Origin: an uncultured Collinsella sp.
GTDB taxonomy: Bacteria; Actinomycetota; Coriobacteriia; Coriobacteriales; Coriobacteriaceae
Length of the DNA stretch: 11,761 bases
Assembly: GCA_937934165.1 (NCBI GenBank)
Contig: CALGZX010000150.1
Span: forward strand, 1 to 11,761
Direction of reading: 5' to 3'
Below, piece by piece: positions 6,500-11,761 of this stretch. The translations under genes were made by a program, and so were the position numbers. Every line of letters begins with the position of its first letter. Position 1 is the first letter of the stretch. The notes below the pieces were generated by a model. That model saw only the letters and a program-made list of their open reading frames with translations. It did not search any database and had not been told where the DNA came from.

Positions 6500-6961
6500 G
6501 GATGCGTCCAAAGTGGGACGGGCTTTCCGGATGGGCAGGCTTTCGAAAAATGCGTCCCGGAATTTGCCTTTGGAATGGGACGTAGTTTCCTGTTGAGGTG
6601 CTTTGCGGAAAGTGCATCCCACTCTGGGCGGTCGAAGTGGGACACACTTTCCCAAAGGCGCTCCAACGGGAAATTGCGTCCCATTATTCGGTCAAGAAAC
6701 GGGATGCATTTTCCCAATGAGAGCAAAACCGGAAAATGCATCCCACAATCAGCCCTCAAAGTGGGACGCCGTTTCCCAATGAGGCTCAAGCGGAAAATGC
6801 ATCCCGGAATTTGCGCTCAAAGTGGGATGCGGTTTCCGGTTGAGGGTCTAAGGGGAAAGTGCGTCCCAGAATCGACGCTTGAAATGGGATGCAGTTTCCC
6901 GATGAGGCACTCGACGGAAAATACATCCCAGAAATGGCCTTTGAGCTGGGATAAGATTTCC
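6500..6961. repeat. Upstream array of palindromic repeat units (about 62-bp period)
   Basis: Seven clear units occur at 6544-6590, 6607-6653, 6668-6715, 6731-6777, 6792-6837, 6852-6900 and 6916-6961; a decayed one lies at about 6500-6528. Each has a left arm near GGAAANTGCRTCCCA, 14-16 spacer bases, and the inverse arm near TGGGAYGCANTTTCC. Neighbouring units are joined by about 14 bases resembling CAATGAGGCTCAAGC. Unit starts are 61-63 bp apart. Both spacer types share sequence between units, for example AAT shortly after the left arm and GAG after the right arm. Reading frames through the array stay open on both strands, but the period is not a multiple of three and the frame of the motif shifts from unit to unit, so coding is unlikely. 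The array ends about 90 bp before the large surface-protein gene. Confidence 0.9.
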
Positions 6962-6975
6962 GCGGCATCTCGGAT

Positions 6976-7053
6976 TCTCAAAAATGAGACACGCCGTTGG
7001 CGAAAATGAGACACGTGATATCGGGCATCGGACGTATCATTTGTAAAAATGAG
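6976..7053 (+). repeat. Repeated AAAATGAGACACG motif before the large surface gene
   Basis: AAAATGAGACACG occurs at 6981-6993 and again, exactly, at 7003-7015 (22-bp period). A shorter AAAATGAG follows at 7046-7053. The first copy is also part of a perfect inverted repeat TCTCA-AAAA-TGAGA (6976-6989). Tandem copies on one face of the helix just upstream of a gene suggest a regulator site. Remnants of insertion-sequence ends with multiple terminal repeats are an alternative. I could not identify a convincing -35/-10 pair here. Confidence 0.6.
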
Positions 7054-7084
7054 TCCACTCCACTCGAATAAAGCGAGGTCCCTC

Positions 7085-10000
7085 ATGTACGTTCCACACC
7101 CCCGTATCCGTAGGCTGTCGAAAATCCCGCTTGTTGGGACGGCGGCGCTTGCTGCGTTGATCGCCATGAGCGTCGCCTGCTTCACGGCCACGCCCCGGGT
7201 TGCCCAGGCGGCAGACGCGCCCGCAATCACCGATATGACCGAGCAGGATTATCAAGCCCTGGGTCTGGGCGCGAGCGAGGACATTCCGGCCGATACCGTT
7301 GGCCCCTATTCCACTGATACCCCCACGACGTTTGCCACGCGCAGCGAGGTCTATATGGCAGCTAACGGTAGCCATGGCAATCGCTACACTCTGCGCGACA
7401 AGCTCGAGAACGTCGAGCGCGGTGACATTGGCGGCAGCAGCAAACTCACCGATGGCTATGGAAGTGTGTGGGGCGCCGCAAAGTTCTGGCAAAACGTCAA
7501 CAACTTCGATACGAACAGCGATCTCTACAAGCATAGCGACTACGGTGGCGGCACCTGGTCGTACCTAAGCAACAATGAGTCCTCAACAGTACTCGCCAAC
7601 GACAACAACGGTTTCTCGGGCATTCACGCCACGAGTGTTGAGTTCTGCAGCGACGCCAGCACGGGCAAAAAGAGCCGCGTTGCCGAGCTCCGTGCCTACG
7701 GCGACAGTTCCTCCACGACGATTGACGGCAAGTCATACGCCGGAAAGGTTGAGCTGGTCCTCTACTCGTTTAGCAACGGGCGTACGCGCACTCTCGACAC
7801 ACACCTGCCGGTGACGGTCAACACTAGTATGATGTACGAAGGCCGTTTTAAGTACCTGGATGCCGGTTACCTGCAAGAGCACGACGCCGTCTTTGATGTC
7901 GAGGCGGGCGATGTCGATGGCGACGGCGTCGACGAGCTTTTTGTCTACGCGGGCTGCTATGTCGACGAGAACGGCGTGCGCAAGGCTGTAGTCGACATGT
8001 ATGACTTGGAGGGCGGCAACTGGAAGCAAAGCGTCGTCAAGATCGATGCCGGTAACGCCGCGGACTACACCACGCACAACAAGGGCGGGAACGACTCCTG
8101 GACGCAGCTTCAGTCAGCTCCTGTCGTTTCGCTAGCGGCCGGCGACCTCGATCGCGATTTTTGCGATGACCTCGCCATCGTGGTCTCGGCACCCTACGGC
8201 AAGAAGAATATTGATAAGTCGACGCATTGCGAGCTGTTTTCGTGGGATGCATCCAAGGGTGCGCTCGTCCATGTCGATGCTCTGGGCGACGCGGGCGCAA
8301 TCTCCCTCTCCGCGAACGGCAAGACCATGGTCGCTGCGAATGCGACGTTCGGCACGTTTGCCGCCTACGATGAAGAAGGAAAGAAGACGGGTGAAACCGT
8401 CACGGGCCTTATTCTTGCGGGCTATGACTGGCAACGCAGCGCTTTTGATTACGGCGCTTCTGACGGCAGCAAGGGGCTGTACGGCGCGCTGTACCGCTAC
8501 GCGTATTTTGATTCGGAGTCTGGCGAGTTCAAGCTTTCCGATTGCAAGGAATACAGAGACGGGCTCCTCGCCTCCTATGGGTTGATGCATGTGCCCAACA
8601 GCGCATGGAAGGATAGCGCTCAGGATAAGCGCTATCCGTGCACCTTGGCGCCTATTGCCCTTGCCACTGCCAACCTTGACGGCCTGTCCGAGCAGCTGGC
8701 GGTCGACGAGGTGCTCGTGGGCGGCGATGTGTTCCGCGACTTTGCCTGCAACACGGCACAGAGCGGGGCTCAGGGCTTGGGGTCCATGGTCGGAACCATG
8801 AGCATGAGCGGTCAGCAATACAACAGCAGCAACAAGCATGACCACAAGGGTATAGAGCAGGTGTGGATCAGCGACGTCAAGGCGGGCAGCGTCTCGGGTT
8901 CGGACCGCTATAACGAGAGCTTTATCGCCGTGGTGGGCAAGCACCGCGACGAGGACCTGCGCAAGAACGATGACTACTATTGGATGACCGCCTCGCATTT
9001 TTCGCTCGACGAGAACGGAAAGGTGCGCCGCGGCGAGGAGCAGGTGATTAGCGAGAGCAACCGTCGCGGCACTACCTACGGCACATTTATCTCGCTCGCG
9101 CTGCCCGATGTCGACAACGACAGCGTCAAGATCACGTACAAGGACCGCTACAAGGTCTATACCAACCCGCGCGTGCTTGCCGTGCTGCAGGATGCGCCCT
9201 ATGTTGAGGATCTGGAGCAGGCATACGGCTATCTGGTGTTGGGCGGCACGTCATACGGAGAGGAAAAGGGCGCGGGGACATCCCAGGGCTATACCATTGG
9301 CGCCGAGTTGGGCGTTGCCGTCGAGGTGCAGACCGGTCCGCCCCTGGTCGCGATGAATGCTTCAGTCGATTTTGCCGCCGAGGGATGCTATGACTACCGG
9401 AGCGAGCGCACGGTCAGCGCAAGCGTAAGCTATGAGTCGCATGCCGGCGAGGGTGACAAGGCCGTGCTCTACACGATTCCGATGGTCTATTACGAGTATG
9501 AGATCGAAAATGAGGAAACTGGTGGCAAGGGCGTGATGGCGGCGCCCGTGTCGCTCGGCGCGCAGACCTCGGTCGTTAATGTCGAGGCCTATGACCGCAT
9601 TGCCAAACAGCACAATATGACGCCGCTCAGCTACTTTTTGACCAACCGGTCGGGAGAACCCGGAACCTATCAAACGACGCTCAACGGCGAGACTCCCGTT
9701 GGGGATTCCTTTGGCCTGGGCAAGCCTGGCGTAACGCGCGCCTACACGCACGATGGGTTTAACGGCGCCGCCGCGCAGTCGGGGGCGAGCATTGAGCAGA
9801 CCATCGAAGTCGAGGAGGGCAAGGAGCAGGAGCTCGAGCTCGGCTTGACGCTGAACGGCAGCGTTGTCATGGGCGCGAAGCTCGCAAAGCACGAGTTGTT
9901 TGGCGGCCTGTGCTTTGGTGCCAACGCCGGCTTTACTACGGGTAACTCCTCGAGTGAATCGACCGAATACGGCGGCACCGTCGACAACCTGCCCGAGGCC

Positions 10001-11173
10001 GCGCAGGGCAAGTACGGTTTTGTGTGGCGTCTGGGCGTCAACGCGGTGGATGTCGACAAGTTCGAGGCAGACTCGGGCGACAAGCTCGGCACCAAGGACA
10101 CCGACCAGTTCTGGATCGTGGGCTATGATGTTAAGGACGTCGAGATGCCCGACGCGCCGGCCGTGACGGGCTTTACGGCAAACGCCGTCGATTCGACCAG
10201 CGTTACGTTTAGCTGGGACGATGTGCTCGCAAACAAGAGTGGCTTTAGCTACGGCGTGGGCATGCTGCAGAGCAATGCGGCGGATGCGGTCGTCAATAGC
10301 TGGAAGATTGCCGACAACACGCAGACCTCGCTCAAGTGGGATGGGCTGCAGCCCAATACGGAGTATCGATTCGCCATCGCCGCCGTTAAGAATGGATCCA
10401 CGACCGAAATAGGTATTCGCTCGGCAATCATCACGGTCAAGACCATGCCCGATGGCATGACGATGACCGTGAGCGGACCTGCAGCGGATGCTGCGGAGGG
10501 GTCGGATCTTGGATACGGCTCTTCGGTTGAGCGCACGGCGGGAAGCCACCTGACGCTCTCGGCGATTGGCCATGTGAAGCAACTCGGTGCCGACGATAGC
10601 GAAACAGGGCTGGCACCGACCTATATGTGGTACCGCAAGGGCCGCGGCGAGACAGAGTTTAAGCTCGTGGGTGCCGATGGCAACCTCGCGGCTGGAACGG
10701 CCTCAAAGCTCGAGATTGACCTGACCGCAGACGATGACGGTGCGCAGTATTACTGCCACGTGGGATACAACGACGTGGGCCTCGACACCGGCACGACGCT
10801 CGTGAATATCGAGGCCGAGGAGACGGCGCTCACAACGGTGAACGCCACCCCGATCCGCACGCGCCGCCTGTTCTCACAGGCAAGTGCGGGCGCCAAGAAG
10901 TTCCTGGACCATACGCTGGTAAACACCGCCGGCCCAACCGATTCCGAAGGCTCAAAGGACCCCGAGACTCCTGAGACCCCGACGAACCCGGACAAGCCCA
11001 AGTCCGACAACGGAGCTAAGACCGACACCAAGGTCAAGACTACGACCACAGCGAAGAACCTCGCAAACACCGGCGACCAAACATTCGCCCTAGTCGCCAC
11101 CGCAGCAGCAGCGGGAGCAACGCTCGTAGTGATGGCCCTCATCATGCTGATCAAGCGCCGCAAGACCCACTAG
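7085..11173 (+). CDS. Large multidomain cell-wall-anchored surface protein (FG-GAP/VCBS-like, FN3, Ig-like, LANTG)
   Basis: This is a 1362-residue exported surface protein. Residues 1-42 are a Sec signal peptide ending AQA before ADAP. Asp-rich, integrin FG-GAP/VCBS-like motifs occur near 276-284 (DVDGDGVDE, a canonical calcium loop), with degenerate versions near 354, 530 and 675. This suggests a beta-propeller over roughly 230-690. Residues about 720-1015 are beta-rich, with alternating Ser/Thr/Gly and hydrophobic residues; I do not recognise the fold. FN3 spans about 1022-1120 and an Ig-like domain with a YYC motif about 1125-1244. A Pro/Thr/Lys linker leads to LANTG (1326-1330), a transmembrane helix and the tail KRRKTH. 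ATG 7085 has GAGG six bases upstream, whereas the in-frame ATG 7049 has no ribosome-binding site. Tandem TAG stops end the gene. It lies alone between two palindromic repeat arrays. Host or carbohydrate adhesion is a reasonable guess, but no ligand or enzyme activity is evident. Confidence 0.88.
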   Translation: MYVPHPRIRRLSKIPLVGTAALAALIAMSVACFTATPRVAQAADAPAITDMTEQDYQALGLGASEDIPADTVGPYSTDTPTTFATRSEVYMAANGSHGNRYTLRDKLENVERGDIGGSSKLTDGYGSVWGAAKFWQNVNNFDTNSDLYKHSDYGGGTWSYLSNNESSTVLANDNNGFSGIHATSVEFCSDASTGKKSRVAELRAYGDSSSTTIDGKSYAGKVELVLYSFSNGRTRTLDTHLPVTVNTSMMYEGRFKYLDAGYLQEHDAVFDVEAGDVDGDGVDELFVYAGCYVDENGVRKAVVDMYDLEGGNWKQSVVKIDAGNAADYTTHNKGGNDSWTQLQSAPVVSLAAGDLDRDFCDDLAIVVSAPYGKKNIDKSTHCELFSWDASKGALVHVDALGDAGAISLSANGKTMVAANATFGTFAAYDEEGKKTGETVTGLILAGYDWQRSAFDYGASDGSKGLYGALYRYAYFDSESGEFKLSDCKEYRDGLLASYGLMHVPNSAWKDSAQDKRYPCTLAPIALATANLDGLSEQLAVDEVLVGGDVFRDFACNTAQSGAQGLGSMVGTMSMSGQQYNSSNKHDHKGIEQVWISDVKAGSVSGSDRYNESFIAVVGKHRDEDLRKNDDYYWMTASHFSLDENGKVRRGEEQVISESNRRGTTYGTFISLALPDVDNDSVKITYKDRYKVYTNPRVLAVLQDAPYVEDLEQAYGYLVLGGTSYGEEKGAGTSQGYTIGAELGVAVEVQTGPPLVAMNASVDFAAEGCYDYRSERTVSASVSYESHAGEGDKAVLYTIPMVYYEYEIENEETGGKGVMAAPVSLGAQTSVVNVEAYDRIAKQHNMTPLSYFLTNRSGEPGTYQTTLNGETPVGDSFGLGKPGVTRAYTHDGFNGAAAQSGASIEQTIEVEEGKEQELELGLTLNGSVVMGAKLAKHELFGGLCFGANAGFTTGNSSSESTEYGGTVDNLPEAAQGKYGFVWRLGVNAVDVDKFEADSGDKLGTKDTDQFWIVGYDVKDVEMPDAPAVTGFTANAVDSTSVTFSWDDVLANKSGFSYGVGMLQSNAADAVVNSWKIADNTQTSLKWDGLQPNTEYRFAIAAVKNGSTTEIGIRSAIITVKTMPDGMTMTVSGPAADAAEGSDLGYGSSVERTAGSHLTLSAIGHVKQLGADDSETGLAPTYMWYRKGRGETEFKLVGADGNLAAGTASKLEIDLTADDDGAQYYCHVGYNDVGLDTGTTLVNIEAEETALTTVNATPIRTRRLFSQASAGAKKFLDHTLVNTAGPTDSEGSKDPETPETPTNPDKPKSDNGAKTDTKVKTTTTAKNLANTGDQTFALVATAAAAGATLVVMALIMLIKRRKTH

Positions 11174-11200
11174 TAGCCAGTCGAACATATCGACAACCCA

Positions 11201-11240
11201 AAAACCCGGGTAGCCAAAAACAGGCCATCCGGGTTTTCTG
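11201..11240 (+). terminator. Intrinsic terminator of the large surface-protein gene
   Basis: AAAACCCGGGTAGCC (11201-11215) and GGCCATCCGGGTTTT (11223-11237) form a 15-bp stem with one G-U pair and one A-C mismatch around a 7-nt A-rich loop, ending in TTTTCT. It starts 27 bp after the stop codon. Its 3' side runs into TCTGTTGAG, which resembles the linker of the repeat array that follows. Confidence 0.9.
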
Positions 11241-11261
11241 TTGAGTGGAGACTCCGCAAGC

Positions 11262-11614
11262 GGAAACTGCATCCCACAATTAGTGCCCGGAACGGGACAC
11301 ATTTTCCGTCAAGCCCTCATCCGGAAAATCCATCCCAGTTTGAGCGCCCAGACCGGGACGCACTTTCCCAAAGGGTCCTCAACGGGAAACTGCGTCCCAT
11401 AATTAGGCCGAGAAATGGGATGAACTTTCCCAATGAGAGTCAACCGGAAACCACGTCCCAGAATCAGCCCCCAAAGTGGGACGCACTTTCCCAACGAGCC
11501 TCAACCGGAAAATACATCCCGGAATCCAGCTGAATAGTGGGACACACTTTCCCAATCGGGTCCCAAGCGGAAACTGCATCCCATTCCAGACAAGAATTCC
11601 GGGACACACTTTCC
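11262..11614. repeat. Downstream array of the same palindromic repeat units
   Basis: Six units occur at 11262-11307, 11323-11369, 11384-11431, 11446-11492, 11507-11553 and 11569-11614, again 61-62 bp apart. The arms (GGAAANTGCRTCCCA and its inverse) and both spacer types match those upstream of the surface gene. For example, the linker CAATGAGAGTCAACC (11431-11445) is close to those at 6716-6730 and 6778-6791. The array begins right after the terminator of the large gene and ends at a hairpin of the GAAGGCCAC type. Arm ends (GGAAA, TCCC) are nearly invariant, while the central five bases vary without clear base-pair compensation. Confidence 0.9.
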
Positions 11615-11623
11615 GCAAGCAAA

Positions 11624-11646
11624 GAAGGCCACATAACGTGGCCTTC
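11624..11646 (-). terminator. GAAGGCCAC hairpin, terminator-like for leftward transcription
   Basis: GAAGGCCAC (11624-11632), loop ATAAC and GTGGCCTTC (11638-11646) form a 9-bp perfect stem, the same as at 6381-6403. Read leftward it is followed by TTTGC, so it would best end a transcript coming from a leftward gene beyond the window. Confidence 0.55.
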
Positions 11647-11674
11647 AACTTATATATGTTCGGCGATACACCCA

Positions 11675-11709
11675 AGACAAGCCACGCCCCAACATCAGGG
11701 CGTCTGTCC
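11675..11709. other. Small hairpin in terminal intergenic region
   Basis: ACGCCC (11684-11689) and GGGCGT (11698-11703) form a 6-bp stem with an 8-nt loop. GACA and TGTC just outside allow a longer interrupted stem. No T-run follows, and no gene is visible in 11647-11726. Its function is unknown. Confidence 0.3.
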
Positions 11710-11726
11710 AGGCGGAGGCATATAAG

Positions 11727-11761
11727 GTTCATCGCGAGTTCCGCACGCAAAGAAGGCCACT
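11727..11761 (-). repeat. 35-bp repeat, downstream inverted copy, cut by the window end
   Basis: These 35 bases, beginning GTTCATCGCGAG and ending AAGAAGGCCACT, are the exact reverse complement of 6394-6428. The window stops within what should be another GAAGGCCAC hairpin, so the true repeat may be longer. Confidence 0.85.

Noticed and set aside
6460..7009. Open frames of about 100-170 codons on both strands through the upstream repeat array
   Set aside because: They exist because the repeats contain few stops. The 61-63 bp period shifts the motif between frames, no good ribosome-binding site is present, and both strands are open equally.
6976..7053. Complete insertion sequence
   Set aside because: Only short repeated motifs are seen; there is no transposase gene or matching opposite end in the window.
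7049..7084. ATG 7049 as the start of the large surface protein
   Set aside because: No ribosome-binding site precedes it, and it would add 12 residues before a normal signal peptide; ATG 7085 has GAGG at six bases.
9362..10582. Leftward open frame of 406 codons opposite the large surface gene
   Set aside because: Antisense shadow of a gene with a clear signal peptide, FN3 and Ig-like domains and sorting signal on the plus strand.
6500..11614. CRISPR array
   Set aside because: The units are palindromic, their spacers are conserved relatives of each other rather than unique, no cas genes are present, and the arms vary more than CRISPR repeats do.
11309..11750. Leftward open frames of 61 and 115 codons across the downstream array
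   Set aside because: Same artefact as upstream: repeated GKCVP-like peptides come from the palindromic DNA motif, with no coding signals.

Overview
The window looks like a chromosomal segment of a high-GC Gram-positive gut actinobacterium of the Coriobacteriia, most likely Collinsella or a close relative. This rests on the GC-rich coding sequence, the short SRP RNA, two cell-wall proteins that end in LANTG sorting signals, and the overall codon style. It is an inference from sequence character, not a database result.

Layout. Positions 1-360 hold a perfect 16-bp palindrome, a promoter, the signal recognition particle RNA gene (about 126-250) and a long GC-rich inverted repeat (264-357). About 140 bp without a recognisable gene follows. 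A terminator (501-540) then closes a leftward gene (586-1653) for a secreted, coiled-coil, sortase-anchored surface protein. From a shared intergenic region a rightward two-gene operon begins (1864-5604). It encodes the two half-transporters of an asymmetric heterodimeric ABC exporter: the first subunit has a degenerate catalytic site and the second a canonical one. Next is a stand-alone Flavodoxin_3-type flavoprotein gene (5732-6283) with its own promoter and a terminator set inside a 129-nt nested inverted repeat.

The most unusual part is 6326-11761. One very large gene (7085-11173, 1362 aa) encodes a secreted wall-anchored protein with FG-GAP/VCBS-like calcium-binding motifs, a central beta-rich region I do not recognise, an FN3 domain, an Ig-like domain and a LANTG anchor. 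It is flanked on both sides by arrays of a short palindromic repeat: seven good units plus one decayed unit upstream (6500-6961) and six units downstream (11262-11614). Each unit is a left arm close to GGAAANTGCRTCCCA, a 14-16 nt spacer, then the inverted arm TGGGAYGCANTTTCC. Units recur every 61-63 bp, so arms alternate in orientation about every 31 bp. The spacers are themselves conserved, so this is not CRISPR. A 35-bp sequence upstream of the first array (6394-6428) is repeated exactly, in inverted orientation, at the very end of the window (11727-11761). It thus brackets the surface gene and both arrays.

How the parts relate. The ABC subunits form one machine and are translationally coupled. 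The two surface proteins probably share a sortase, possibly one that accepts LAxTG. The arrays sit only in intergenic DNA, next to terminators and around the large surface gene. Their function is unknown to me; a DNA-level role (protein binding, recombination or chromosome structure) seems likelier than a coding one.
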